Assembly: GCA_022592435.1 (NCBI GenBank)
Contig: JABYQS010000029.1
Coordinates: forward strand, 210,664 to 274,663
Reading direction: 5' to 3'
Length of the DNA: 64,000 bases
From: Cerioporus squamosus
Lineage: Eukaryota; Basidiomycota; Agaricomycetes; Polyporales; Polyporaceae
Positions 23,315 through 35,539 of the stretch are shown piece after piece (position 1 is the first letter of the stretch; every line of letters starts with the position of its first letter). Below the pieces are notes generated by a model. The model did no database searches and had not been told where the DNA came from. It was given only the letters and a program-made list of their open reading frames with translations. The position numbers and the translations under genes were made by a program.

Positions 23315-24244
23315 GAGTGCAGAGTGCGCTTTTTTACGTCTGCGATCACGTCCTCGCTTGGTAACAGTATGCGAATCTCCACGTCTGGGTTCTGTGTGCG
23401 CGATCGACTTCGGATATATGGGAGGGAGTGCTGTATAGAGCTTGCAATTTGGATAGGAGGTGGATCGACTGGGTTCTTGGATCTGGGACGCCGGGATCTG
23501 GCAATGTCGGACAATGTGGCGTGGAGCTCGCGGCCTGAGATGCCGAGGTATGTGCGCGGTGGGTGGGATGGGGTACGTGTGAGCAGGGCGGGGATCGCCC
23601 GTCCAGCGTGGTAGGTCGGGGCGGAAAGGGAGGAGGGACGAAGGGAGACGTGCTTGAGGTGCTCGAAGGACCCCCAGAGGCTGCACAACGCGGTGCAGGG
23701 CTTGCTGACACTGCACAGCCGGGCTGGCCAGAGTAGAGGTGTCCTAGGGCCCGCAGGAGGAAAGTCTTGCACTATCGGCTATATCAGCCACGCGCCCTGC
23801 CACTGGCTTTGCGCGAGTGCAGGGCGAGGCGGGTGGGAATTCTCGGCGGGCTTCTTCTCGCGGGGCCGTGCTTGTTCCCGTTTTGGGAGCCCTTGAGGCT
23901 CGGGAGTGTCTGGTTTGTCTCCGTAACCACCGCTTGTGTGCTGCTATGTTTCTGTGTCCCTGTATACGTCATGAAGTTCTTGTTCAGACTTATGTCCGAG
24001 TGATGCCTGGCTTACCGCGTCAACGCGAATTCGAGGGGCAAGGTTGGCTGCACGTGACCGTGGCGACTCATTACACGCGTTTGCAACGCGTGAAAGCCGC
24101 GTGCAACATGAGCAAATCCAAGTTAAGGACGCAAACTTGACAGAAAGCGACTATGCTACAATGACGAAGATCAAGACAAACAGGCAGGTTTTAGGGCGAC
24201 GATAAAGCACAGTACCCCAAATGAAGCCTGATCGACATGGCGAC
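23315..24244. other. spacer between DUF6699 gene A and the Nth gene
   Basis: Contains the upstream region of DUF6699 gene A and the 3' flank of the glycosylase gene. Open frames here are shadows; nothing recognised. Confidence 0.4.
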
Positions 24245-25324
24245 CTATGTGTCTTCGCTCTTGAGCTTGACCGAGCTCGGTGACACTCCGTCCGCAACCC
24301 CAACGTCGGCAACCTGCACCTCGGCCTCGGCGACCGCAACATCCAGCTCCTCCTCCTTTGCCCCCTTCTGCTCCTTCAGCCACCGCTTGAGCACGCACTC
24401 CCTTTTCCCGCCGCTAGTGCCCTTGCATCCCTTGCACCGGCGGCCATGGCCGACCATGAGGACGTGCAGGCCGAACTTGAGGTCGTTTGGGATCCTCAAG
24501 TCGAGGTGGGCCTGTGCCGTCACCCTGTCCGCCTTCGGCGGTACCCATCCCAGTAGCCGCGACAATCGGAAGACGTGTGTGTCGACAGGGAATGAGGAGC
24601 GGCCGAGGCAGAAGAGCAGCACGCACGAGGCCGTCTTCGGCCCTACACCGTCGTACGAGACCAGCTCGGCCATCGCCTCCTCGTCGGTGGCCTACTGCTG
24701 CGGCCGCTTTGGCCTTGCCTTTCGTGTCTTCGCCGCTCTCCGTCTTCACGCTATTGACCGACGCCCCGGCAAGGTGCTGCAGCGAGTATTCGCCATGCCG
24801 CTCGCGCACCTCCCGCAGGACGTTCTGTATCACACCCGCCTTCTTGTTCGCCAGACCGCCCGTCCTGATCGCCTCCACGACGTCCTCTCTCTTCGCCTGC
24901 GCGATCGACGCAAAGTTGTTGCGCCCAAACGCCGCGTCCAGCCCGCGCTTCGCCGCCGTCGAGTTCCGCGAGGACGTGTTCTGGCTGAGGATCGTGCCAA
25001 TGAGCGACTCGAGCACGTTCGGCACGCTCCCGCACGTGCGCGCCGCGTTGTTCGCCTCGGACGGCGGGCTGCGGCGGCGCCGCGCGGCGAGGTCGGGGTG
25101 CGTCGCGGATAGGAGCGCGTGCACCTGCGCGGCCTCGGTGGGCGTTGGGCGGGCAAAGTCTGGGAACGGGGAGGTGACGGAGTGCGAAGCCAGCAGTTTA
25201 AGCTTTTTGGCTCGGTGGGAGATGAGGGATCTGCCTGTGTCGCTGCCGCTGCCGTTGCTGCGTCACCGCTGGCTCCGAGCGGTGGGATCGACGGTGTCCG
25301 TGGACGCTTCAACTTCGGCGGCAT
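24245..25324 (-). CDS. NTH1: endonuclease III-like DNA glycosylase (HhH-GPD)
   Basis: Removes oxidised pyrimidines and nicks the abasic site in base-excision repair; nuclear and/or mitochondrial. The HhH-GPD core runs from LESLIGTILSQNTSSRN through LVSYDGVGPKTASCVLLF (hairpin with the catalytic Lys) to PVDTHVFRLSRLLGW (catalytic Asp). Exons 25324-25267, 25234-24750 and 24691-24245 total 990 nt (329 aa). The second intron (24749-24692) removes an apparent frame change. The first would be only 32 nt, but without it the N-terminal MPPKLKRPRTPSIPPLGAS cannot join LASHSVTSPFPDF in frame. The C-terminus has only RRCKGCKG and a later REC, not the C-x6-C-x2-C-x5-C of a 4Fe-4S cluster, so the cluster is probably absent. 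The tail is Glu/Lys/Ala-rich. Symbol by family resemblance. Confidence 0.88.
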
Positions 25325-28300
25325 GTCGTATCTCACACACGGACGCAGTAGGTGTCGTTGGAATAGGGCCAGAGCACGGTAGTGATATCAGGTAGTGTGT
25401 TCGGCGATTCTTAACCTCACAGGGGAGGGTTTGCCTGCAGGAGATGGAAGTTAGCGGAGAAGGAAGGAGCTGCTAGCCTCAGCCTGGGCGAAGTGTGGTC
25501 ATCCACGTGGCACTTGCTTCCGCTTTCCATGTTTGGCAGATGTGCCGCTTCCGTAAGGAGACGCCCTGGGATCGTCGATCTGTGTCTACGTCACCGCATC
25601 GTCCACAGTCGTCCACGCAGCTTGCGCAGGACCACCACGACCGCCCTCCCGCTCTCATGACCTCTTTCCCAGCTGTATGCGCACTACTCTAACAGATACT
25701 ATCTCAAATGAACGGAACATATGCACCCGCTGGGTAGCCACACATCAGCATATCCTGGATAGGACGTGGCCTTGTGTCCATCCCGAAAGCCTCATCCTTA
25801 CGGTCTCCCCACCCCTCCCCGCGCAAGCCGAGCCACACCACTTACACCATCTTTGGGAGGACGTTAGTCAATGTCTACAGCCGCATACGCGGATTACTGT
25901 GCAGGCGAGCCGTCATCTTCTTTGCCCCGTTACGTGATCGAGCGCGCCGGACTCTTCTAGCAGCGAACCCTCCCACCTATCTCGTACATCTGGTATCTAC
26001 GCGCAATCGCATGCCGCCCATATAACCCTCCACCCAAACGGATGCATATGGCGACAGGCCGCGAAATGAACTTGCAAGTTCTAGGTATCCCCGGTGCGTG
26101 AGCTGTGGACTGTGATCCGGCCACCAGATGCGACGTCGCGGGCGCACCGAAAGACGCTATACTGCGATGGGGAGGAGATGGCGCATATGTGCGGACGATG
26201 TCCATGATGATGGTGGATGGATTCTGCTGCGATGGGGATGGGCGATCGGCACAGCGGGTCGGAAGCTTGAAGGTTAATGTCTTACTAGCTTCCACCCGTC
26301 CTTCCCCCTCCTGCTACTGCCGGCACAGGGTCCAAGCATGCGGTGATGGGGTGTGCCCTTCCGTCGCCGGGTACGCGGTGTGCCGTGGTCACGTACTCAT
26401 TGGTGACTGGCATTGACAAGTTACTTCCCCAGGCGTTCGTTGTCGTTCCTGCAACGTGCACAGGCCCTGAGGCTGGGAGTGTTGACAGAACGTGGCGACA
26501 TGAATCTGCTTCTCCCCGCGTGTCTTTCTGCCATCGGCCCCGCACCACGTTCAACACGGACGTCACTCCGCATTTTGGGTGGAAGCAATGAGGAACGCGA
26601 GGCAGCTCGCCCCGTCACAATCCATGTGCGCAGCGGGCTTGCGTTAGTGCGTGTGGCCGACGGAGGAGGATTATCGGTGGATCGCGATCGTGATTGTAGC
26701 TGACGATGCGCAGGCATATGATTCTCTTCCAGGGCGCCCGCCTTCGTGGGCGGTGCACGACCAGCGACGCGTATTCCGCCGCGGAAGCAATCGCGCCGTA
26801 CTTAGGCGGGGCACGTTCCCTGCAGCCTCCTCGTGTTCGGTCAATGTGACGGCGGACTGACTGCTCCGCCGCTGACGGTGCGTGCGCAGTCCGTAGGCTA
26901 TACCATGAACTCGCTCATGAAGTCGTATCCTGCCATGTTCCGAACTCGGATAGGACGAATGGTTATTCGATCACATTCATATCCACGATACACGGCGCAG
27001 GCTACGTTAGAGCAGCGGACAGCTCCTGTGATATGTATGATATGTCACTACATACTCTTTCAGCGTGAAGACAAACACTTACAGGATATGGAAACCATAG
27101 CGGATCGATATGCCACCCGTACCGCAAAGGACAGACGACATTCCGAGGAACTATCGACTTATCGACCCATCGCCCCCCACTCACCGATCGCACGTCCGAG
27201 CTAGGACTGCCCGGGACGACACGGGCGGACAGCTGGGAGGAACAGAGAGGTACGCTCACATGGCTGCTGTCGGCGCAGGCGGAGGGCGCATCATCAGATG
27301 ATCCCCCGCCTGCGCGATGAGATACGGGAAATTAGATAGCGGTAGTGGGTGGCACACCTGCCATGGCGGCGGAGGAGGATGTCGGCTGGCCATGGGACCG
27401 GTGGCGACATGCGCAATGGCAGAGCTGGCAAAGCTCGAGCCGAGCGGCGAGCTATCCGAGCCACCGCTTGCAGTGACGGTGTCGTACCTGTGTGTGCGCG
27501 TGCGGGGAGGAGTGAGAGGGGCAACGCAACGTGCCCCCCGCTAGCAGGGATCAGTTGCTAGGCAAATGATACTCGAAACGGAACGGAAGCAGATAGCCCA
27601 TCTCTTCCTGCTCCTGCTCCGAGCTCCGAGTCCCGAGCCCATCCGTCCCATCACCTTCGCCATGCTGTTTCCCATATGCGGTTGCGCTTCGTAGAGTGTG
27701 ACATCGCCCCGCCAGAGCGCTGTGGCCATGGCGCTTCCGTCCACCCGTCCCCCCGCACCCGAGTGCCCTGCGCCCTGCACCGGACTCGCGTGAGCGGGGA
27801 CGTGCGTCGTGTATCGTCCATCTGTTACTGCGTCGCGTGCCACCATTGCTGCTGCGAAACCGAGGCATGAGTTAACTCTGAACTTTCGCGAGCCGAGCAG
27901 TCTGTTGACCGGGATGTGGGACATTTCGGATCCTCGGACGTTCGTCAGGTGGGACTTCGAGATGTCTCGTGAGTAGATGACGGGAAGTGTGGTCTGACGT
28001 GCGCGCAGACAGGCTTAGGGTTCGAAGCTTCGCCCTTGGCACCACACTCGCGCTCTCTCATTCACGACCGCATCCGGCCGTGCATAGCGTGTGTGGTCGG
28101 CCGCAGAATCACCCCCCACGGCAGATAGACATGGAGAGATGGGCGATTGCGCGAGGAGATCCGGAGGGCCCATACACGGCGCGGAGGATCCGAAGTCAGG
28201 GCCCCTCCTAGCTCGGACGTGCGCAATGGCGTTGGGATGGCGGGCGGGATGCCATCTGGCATCTGTGGCTGCATGACCTGCGGCTCGCAGTCTCCAAACG

Positions 28301-29607
28301 GCATGCTCAATGCTGCCATATCCGTGTCCGCGCACGCCTCGAGGCCGCCTCGCTAGGAAGCCGTACCGGTCGCTGGCAGGTGTGGCTCGCTTGCGCTCCG
28401 TCGGCGATGGTATCGCGACGGCATTGAATTTGCTGCTGGTGCTGGCTGATCCGGACAGCCTGCGCCCTTGGCCCAGTGCGCGTCGCACTGCGCCCCGTCC
28501 CGCATGGCACGGCGCCCAGATGGTCCGGGCGAGATGCTGGACGTCCACGCTCAGGCCCGATGCTCCGGGGCCGGGGTCACGCGTCGTCTTGTCTGCCGCC
28601 ACGGACGGGGGCGTGCGAGGGGCTCGGGGCGGTGGCGCGGGCGGCGGAGGTAGCGTCGCGGAACCAGATGGGGCAGGGGGCGCGGCGGGGGTCTTGTACG
28701 CGCACTGTGCCACTGGACGCGTCGGACTCGCCCCGTCGCCCGCGTCGATCTCCAACACGATCGAGACAAGCCCACACACCTCGCTCACTCTCCGGTCTCC
28801 CAGCTGCCTCCTGCCATATCCGGCGCCCGGTTCCCAGGGGCCGGTCTCCCATATCTAGGCGGCTTGTGCGCGCTCTCCGCGGGCGGCTGCTGTCCTGAAA
28901 ATCCTGGCCATCCGGAGGGTTGCACCGTGCACGCTGGGAAACAGACAGGATTCCATCCAGATAGTCCGACATCCTCCCCCGGTCTCCCATGAGTCAAGCG
29001 CACCCGCGCTCCCCGCCCGCACGACCACGAATCCGTCGTCGCATGCAGTCACTTTACGAAAACGGCCTGCAACGAGGCGTTCGGTACGCAGCGGTCGGCC
29101 TTGCACGCCACACCACGCCCCGGGCTGTGCGCGCCATGGCCCTCGTTCAGCCTGCCTGGGATGGCAGGTGCGTCCGTCGTCTGTCTGTCCTTCCAAGTTC
29201 CCGCCACGGCTCGATGGGGGCAGCCTGACTCGGCGTGTGCGTGTCGCTCTCGCCACGCGCGGGCGCGAACGGGGATTGCACGAGACTTTATCGAGCTTTC
29301 CATCGAGCGATGTGATAACGGCATACGGACATCTGCAAGACAATAAGCACGCCGTGGTTCCTGTACCCGAGCGTGCGGGCCTGCGAAGCTGGGCGAACAA
29401 TAAGACGTTTTCGCCGAAGATGGCTGAGAAGAATCTGTTTTTGCGTGTTTGGCAACGGAATGGAGGTGATTCACCGTACGCTGATTCGGGCTTAGGCCCG
29501 TGCACGCGTCTCGATGCGTTGGCGGCAGCACAATGAACGGGATCTGGGATGCGATCTCGTCAGTACGCGGGGCTCTCAGCGGTCGGCGCGGTCGCACCTT
29601 CCTAACC
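25325..29607. other. 4.3-kb intergenic region between Nth and HMG-box gene 2
   Basis: No gene recognised. The longest frame, 257 codons on the minus strand (28015-28788), is Pro/Ala/Arg-rich and motif-free and overlaps a plus-strand frame (28310-28858). The final 200 bp before 29800 is pyrimidine-rich and looks like the promoter and leader of the HMG gene. Confidence 0.35.
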
Positions 29608-29614
29608 TATAAAG
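29608..29614 (+). promoter_or_regulatory. TATA box of HMG-box gene 2
   Basis: TATAAAG, 192 bp before the ATG at 29800, followed by a CT-rich leader typical of fungal promoters. Confidence 0.5.
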
Positions 29615-29799
29615 ATCTCCTGCGTATTGTCTTCGCCCTCGTCCGTCCTGTGCGCAATTGTTCTCCTCGGGGCCTCTGTGCCACCTCCCGCCATCCCTCC
29701 TGCCACTCCAGGAGCGCCGCCTATTCTTCTGCCTCGAGGAAACTTGCCTGCGTTTACCAAACTCCCTCTTCCTTTTCCCTTCCGCTAACGAGAACAATC

Positions 29800-31643
29800 A
29801 TGCCTGCTTACCGCACTCGCGACGCCTCTGCGCGCAGTAAGTCTCCTCTATTCTCCTCCCCCCTCCCGCTCCCCGCCGCACCGAGCTCAACGAACCTACC
29901 TCTTGTTCCCGCCCGCCGCCGCGCAGCCCTCGAAGTATCGACGGACGCCCCACCGCCCCCCACCGTTTCCATCATTTCCCCGACGCCGCGCGCCTTTACC
30001 TTCCCTATCCACGACACTCGCTTCCCGAACTCGCCGTCCAGTTCGCCCTTCGAGCCCACTTTGAAATCCATTCCTTCGACGCCACCGCCCTTGCGGCCAT
30101 TCTCGCCGACATCATCTATCGGCTCAGACTCTTCGATTTCTGTTCTATCTTCACCGACGGCCCCGCCATCCTCGCAGGCCTCCTCGCATCGCCGACGTAG
30201 ATCGACGGTGAGCGACATCGGGGAGCGGCGGCCAAAGAAGGGCGATGACGACTACATCAAGCGGCCGGAGAACGCGTTCATCCTGTTCAGACGGAAGAAG
30301 TGCGAGGAGCGCCAGGCCGCGCAGGACGACGATGACGGTTCGTCCGGGCCGGTCAAGAAGCAGCGCCAGGCGGACCTCTCGAAGACGATCTCCCAGCAGT
30401 GGAAGAGCCTCGCAGCGGAGGAGCGCCAGTACTGGGAGGACCTCGCGAAGGAGAAGAAGAAGGAGCACGAGGCGATGTACCCTAACTACGTCTACCGTCC
30501 TCAGCGCACGAAGGACAAGAAGAACAAGAAGGGTAAGAGCCGCGGCGAGCACGACACCGACACGGAGAGCTTCTCGTTCCTGCTCCCCGTCTCGTCGTCG
30601 CCCTCGCGCAGCCTCTCGCGCGACTTCGCCCCGAGCCACGGGCACGGACACGGACGACGCGCCGCCTCCGCGCCGACGCCACCGCCTGCGTTCCAGGCCA
30701 TCCAGTTGCCAACCGTCTGGATGCCGTCGTGCCCGACTTCACCTTCCCTCGTTCCGAGAATCAGCGGGCGGTCTCCGGCTCCGATGGCGAACATCCCTCC
30801 GCCAACGGAGTCCGCTCCTCTGACGACCTTCGATTACGCACCTAATGACCACCTCTTCATGCCCTCGTATCAACCCCATTGTGCGTTCGACGGGAGCGGT
30901 CTTCAGGTACGTTCGCTATTGTCTTCTCCGAGCGCGTTGGCGCGTTGCTTCGCGACGGCTCCGAGCTCCGAGTCGGGACTGTGCGCTGACGACAGCCTGT
31001 ACAGCAGCAGTCCAACGAAGCCTACCAACACATGTTCCAGCAAGTGTCAGCCGATAACGCACAGATGGGCGGCCCATTACTCCACGCACTCACCATCCCT
31101 CCGCGCGATGCGAGCGCGCCCGGTATGTCCCCCGCCGACGCGATCGCATCCTCCCTCGTCTCCCCCTCCGACACGTACTCGTCGAGCATGTCGCCGACGA
31201 GCTCGCACGGCGGCCCGTTCACGCCCGCCGACGCGCTCCGGATGATGTCGCTCGTGCAGCACAAGGACGTCCCGGAGAACGTCGACGCCGACAACGACGT
31301 GAGCGAGATGCCCGCAATGCCGTTCGGGTTCTGGCCCGGGGAGGCGATGTGGACGGACATCGAGAACCTGATGCCGGACGACTTCAACCTGAGCTCGATC
31401 CCCCCTGTCGAGCTCGGGCTCGCGCAGTTCGAGGCGCTGCCCAACCAGCAGGAGTCGACGTCGTCCGGGTGCGGCGAGTGGATGGGCCCGTACGGGCACG
31501 CCGGTGGGGCCCAGCACGGCGTGGACTACCCCGCCGAGCACGAGATGATGCCACCTGAAGAGCACGACTTTGACGATGCCGCAACGCCCGGGGGGCCGGA
31601 CAGCTTCGCGGGCATGTTTGCGCACGAACACATGAACTGGTGA
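29800..31643 (+). CDS. HMG-box transcription factor 2
   Basis: Exons 29800-30906 and 31005-31643 give 581 aa. The N-terminal 145 residues are Ser/Pro-rich. The HMG box begins YIKRPENAFILFRRKKCEER and continues after a 15-20-residue acidic/basic insert with ADLSKTISQQWKSLAAEERQ and YWEDLAKEKKKEHEAMYPNY, ending VYRPQR, followed by a Lys-rich stretch (KDKKNKKGKS) as a probable nuclear signal. The insert between helices 1 and 2 is not in gene 1. The C-terminal half is Ser/Pro/acidic and ends HEHMNW. The frame is open upstream to 29500, but the ATG at 29800 follows a leader and is the natural start (AATCATGCC). It shares the IPRP/IKRPxNAFILFR start and overall plan with the factor at 16.3-18.2 kb but is clearly diverged. 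Confidence 0.9.
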
Positions 31644-33399
31644 TGACTCGGTCGGCTCGCGCGGGCGTGGGTCGACGCGCAATGGACGCTCAGCTGTAAG
31701 ATTATTACTGCACTCACCTCCTCTCTCCCGTCCCTCCTCATCCCATCCCGCACCACAACTCCCGTCTCGCACGCATCCATTCCCATCCTGCGATATCCCG
31801 TTTCCTCTGGGGTTTATTTGTATGGGCGCGCCTCTCGTCTTCCTGGGCCGCCCCCGTTGTATTCTCAGTTTGTCTGTTCCGAAATTCCTGCCACACTGTA
31901 GTTTTATCAGTTTCCAGTTCTCCCTTCTCTGTCGCAGCTGTACCACCTCCCGCCCATCCCCGTCGGATCCGTAGCATTATATGGTTGTCACGCATCGCCC
32001 ACTCACCTCACGCATTATTTTGCATACGACACGCTCCCGCCTTCACCCCCTCTCACCTCTCCCGCACTCATCCAACCCCGCGTCCGATACCCGCCACACC
32101 TTCAACACCATCCGCCGCCCACCCGCCCGCCTGCTATCGCCGCACCCCACACGCCCAGCCCTAGCCCCTTTCAGCGCGGACAACCCATTCCCCCCTCACT
32201 TATGACATTATTTGCTGCTTACCTGTCGTCTGTGGCACATATCCCGCACCGAATACAAGGAAGCGCATAGATGAGATGACGAAGCTTCTCCCGTGGCGAG
32301 CCGTGTGCAGTGTGCAGAGTGTGGCGCGAGGCGTCGAGGTCCGTGGTGAGTTCGCAAGTTCGAAGAGTTTGAAGAGGTTGAGTTTAAGAGGGTGAGGAGG
32401 ACAAAGGTCGCTAGGGAAGGTGGTCGTTAGCCTCGCGGTCACGGCCTGGCAGTGGTGGCCTGGCGTTGCCACATGTACAGCGCTTCGGACGGTGCCGATT
32501 GTCCCTGCAAGAGCGCACTCGCCGTCCTCTCGTTGCATTGTCCCTTGTACTCACCTTCCAATGTCTCACCTCTTGAGCAGTTCCTTTGTTCGTGCGCTGG
32601 CTCGCCGCAGTTCCTTCTTGACGCAACTAGTCGGCTGCTGTACTCCGTGAGCTCTGTCCGCCAGGGCGCCCCGACGCGCAGCACGACGCGACGCGACTTG
32701 ACGTGAAGCGTGCGGTTTCTGCAAGTAGGCTCGCTGAGAGAGTGCGGGGGTTTGAACTCACCGAGGTACGAAGAGCCTTTGTCCTCTTTCCGCCCCTCCT
32801 CTGACTCCTGGGATCTTCGCTGCCGCGTCGGTACATTCTACGCAGGCACTCCTCTTCTCCGAATCCGAGCGAGCTGAAGTCCAAGTAGACGACGGCGGAT
32901 GTTATCGATGCCAGGAGGTTATGGTGGAAGAGAGGACGTGGACACGCCAGGGTTCAAACGTTCGAGCTTCACGTCGCCACCTTGCCCGAGAAGGTTCTCC
33001 GCCACAACGGGAACGGCCGACTCATCATTCGTCCATGGTCTCGGTGCGCCGCGCTTCGCAGTCCGAGCTCTCTCGCCCGTCATGCTCCTCGTCTTTCTTG
33101 GCCGCGGAAGCTCGACGGGCATGGATGTTGTCTCTCGCCGACAACGACATGTGAGTTCCTCGCGTGTTGCTAATGTGGCGAGAGCTTGAGGAAGCGCATG
33201 ATGAGGTCGAAGAGAGGCGATGTCTCTCGCGCACGGGAGGAGAGTTTGTTCCAACCGACAGGCTGGTCCGCGCGTGCCAGACAAGGTCCCGCGGGAAGGT
33301 GCGCGACGCGTTCGCTTCCCAACTGATGCATCCGTGCGGGATCTGAACGGTGCGTGCGGGCTGCACCGTGCGTTCTTCCGCTGGTGGGAAGTACCAGTG
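31644..33399. other. 3' flank of HMG-box gene 2 and spacer
   Basis: About 32030-32190 is strongly C/T-rich on the plus strand. Minus-strand frames at 32627-32884 and 33025-33429 are Arg/Ser-rich with no motif. No gene supported. Confidence 0.35.
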
Positions 33400-33719
33400 G
33401 GCTAAAAAGGAGGAGAAATCGAACGACATCGAGGTGAGCAGACCTGATAGTTATTGCGAAGTCGCGCTGAAATTCCCTGGACGAGGGTTCGCCGTTGTAG
33501 GCACCATATGGTACTCTCTGGAGCAATAATCATCAGATTGCATTTGCGTCTGGAGAAACAGCGTGAACAGGGCGACCGCGTCGTTTCAATACCACAAGAA
33601 TCCGTGGACACAAAAAGTATTTGGGCCGTCGGTCGGTCGAGCCGCCTGTGCAAGTGGGTGGTGAACCACGCTACCTGCGTCGGGAGTGCAAGCTGTGCAT
33701 CTGTTGTTGTTTATATACG

Positions 33720-34010
33720 ACGTGATCGCCGTCGCCGTGTCGCTCGGAAAGGCAAGTTGCGGACGTACATTGTTAGTGACCTTCTCATTCGCCACAGCCC
33801 ATCTTGGGGCGCATGCCAACCACCCTCGACCACATTAAACGCCACATCTCTTTAGTTTCCGACGCGCTGCGGTCTGCTAACCTTCAGCGGCAGGTTGCGG
33901 ACCTCGGTTATCTGCTAGGAAGCTCGCCGGCGCGTTGAGCTCGACTCCGACCTGAACGCACTCATGTACGTCCCCGTTCTCAAGGACGTCAACTCGCATC
34001 TATGACTGAC
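33720..34010 (+). pseudogene. remnant of a coiled-coil-type gene, copy A
   Basis: Plus strand reads DALRSANLQRQVADLGYLLG and then hits a stop after SSPAR; the counterpart at 36290 reads on as SLRRRVELRSKVDA. The Leu/Arg/Asp pattern resembles a coiled coil. Small indels between the copies break the frame in each, so I treat both as decaying. The function of the parent gene is unknown. Confidence 0.35.
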
Positions 34011-34484
34011 TACCTGAGAGGTCCTCAATTTGCATCTGGTGAGTTGGGACCTCATGGCACTCGCGAATCGACAGCAAACTGACACTTGTGTTGTGGCATA
34101 GTAGAGGCGACTGCATCAAAGAGTCGCGATGTGGAAGACGCGTTGGGGTGTCGGAGACGTCCAGCGCAGTGCTCCAGCATGTCGCCTGTATGGGGATGAC
34201 TTATCGGTGATGCTAGTCCTTCGGCCATGTACACAGAACTTCGCTGCCTCATTTCGTCTCCCGTTCAGCATCACCTTCTCGCGTGTCCGCCTCCGACCCG
34301 ACCGCCGACGATAGCCAGAAGAGGCCCTCCGGTCCATCCCTATGATCAATCTCCCGTTTCGCCTCCACAGCGGGTCGTCCGCCCAGTGCAGACGCGCCCA
34401 CTGGTCAACGGTTGAAGACCGTGTAACCTAGCCAGCACAAGGCGGGTCTGCGCGGCGGGTCCGTCACGGTCTCATCGTCCTCCT

Positions 34485-34787
34485 TCACCAATCCCTGTCC
34501 GGTTTTCCCCACCCGTCCGAATCATCCCCAGGTCGGTCCCAAGCATGCGGCACGTTGTCCAAGTCCACGCAGATAACTCGGTTTGGGCCCCTCGTCCCGC
34601 AGAGTCCCCAGGAGAATGACGTACGGGGGAGAGCAGGAGCGCAGCGCATGAAGTCCCGCACGCGCCGGGGAAGATCCTCTCGCAGCAGCGCGTTTCGCAT
34701 GTAGCAGAACGCGTCCGGTCCGTGTGAGCCAGGAGACTTGCACTCTTCGCCTCCGAATGGGTCGAGTGGCGGGTGTCGATCTTTCAA
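34485..34787 (-). pseudogene. truncated 3' end of an F-box gene (duplicate)
   Basis: Encodes a C-terminus nearly identical to that of the F-box gene at 37.0-38.7 kb: HPPLDPFGGEECKSPGSHG here against HPPLDPFEGEECERPGSYQ there, and both end WDRPGDDSDGWGKPDRDW. No F-box or leucine-rich part lies upstream (toward 36 kb), so only the tail was duplicated or survives. Confidence 0.7.
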
Positions 34788-34821
34788 GTGCTGAGAGGCG
34801 CGGCCATGAAGCTTTGAAGTT

Positions 34822-34861
34822 GCGGCCGTGCCACGCAGAACGGGCGTCTGCGTTGCCTCTT
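34822..34861. repeat. dispersed 40-bp repeat, copy 1
   Basis: GCGGCCGTGCCAC followed after a few variable bases by a 21-bp identical block starting CGGGCGTCTGCG. The same two blocks occur at 40542-40579. Confidence 0.7.
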
Positions 34862-34865
34862 AGGA

Positions 34866-35539
34866 GGAGGCGCGGTGTCGACGTCACCGGCGTGACCCCG
34901 GCCGCTCTGAGTCTCTGACTCTCTTGTACATGACGCTTGTTCTGACACTCGCTATGCTGTCTTCACCTCTCTCAATACTCCTCACTGCAACTTCCGCACG
35001 CGTTGCGACTTGACTTAGCGGGCGCCGCGAACGGCTGGCCTCAACAATCTCTTTGCACGCATACCACCCGTCGGGGCGCAGCCAGCAGTACTCAGCTCGT
35101 CCACGAAGACTTACCGTCATGGCTGGAACGGCCTACCACTTATGGTTCTCCCATGGACGAGGTGCGCCGTCTACCGCACAGCAGGCCGCCGAGTCTCCCC
35201 AAGCTCAGTATGTCGCTATCTGTTCTCACGGGCCATCAAGGCTTCCAGGATATCATTTGGTTTCTCGCGGGCTTCCAGGTGAGTCCATCGCGTCCTGCTG
35301 GTGTTCACGTTTTCGGTGTCGAACCCACGATCAGGAGCTGCGTGAAGTCGCGGGGAGCTGAGGTTTGTTCTGCGTGTGGTGGAGTCATGCACCTGCGAAA
35401 GCTTCATTATCCTAGTCCTGAGGCCGACGGCTCCGCCCCCTGTTCCTGGAGGTGTACGGCACATATGCATCCATAGTGGTTTCTGAGCCAATGATCTGTC
35501 TGGAACCTGAACAGTCCCCGTCGGACGCAGTTTGCGCTG
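34866..35539. other. spacer between duplication units
   Basis: Short competing frames on both strands. A minus frame at 34884-35120 contains WYACKEIVEAS and may be a decayed exon. Nothing recognised. Confidence 0.3.

Larger units (their letters stand above)
33400..34865. repeat. diverged tandem duplication, unit A
   Basis: Blocks here recur in the same order in unit B: a donor-like GAGGTGAGC at about 33434 (35611 in B), GTCGCCG...GGCAAGT at about 33730 (36175), GCGGACCTCGGT at about 33896 (36322), GCTCCAGCATGTCGC at about 34173 (36701), and the F-box C-terminus at 34485-34787 (37014-37373). The offset grows from about 2.2 to 2.5 kb through indels. Confidence 0.7.

Noticed and set aside
24660..24760. 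Apparent frameshift in the Nth gene between AGASVNS and ATDEEAMAEL
   Set aside because: A 58-nt GTGAAG...CAGTAG intron (24749-24692) joins the frames cleanly.
28015..28788. 257-codon Pro/Ala/Arg-rich minus-strand ORF
   Set aside because: No motif, an equally open frame on the plus strand, and composition expected of GC-rich spacer.
29500..29799. N-terminal extension of HMG-box gene 2 to 29500
   Set aside because: The frame is merely open; it covers the TATA box and the pyrimidine-rich leader, and the ATG at 29800 has normal context.
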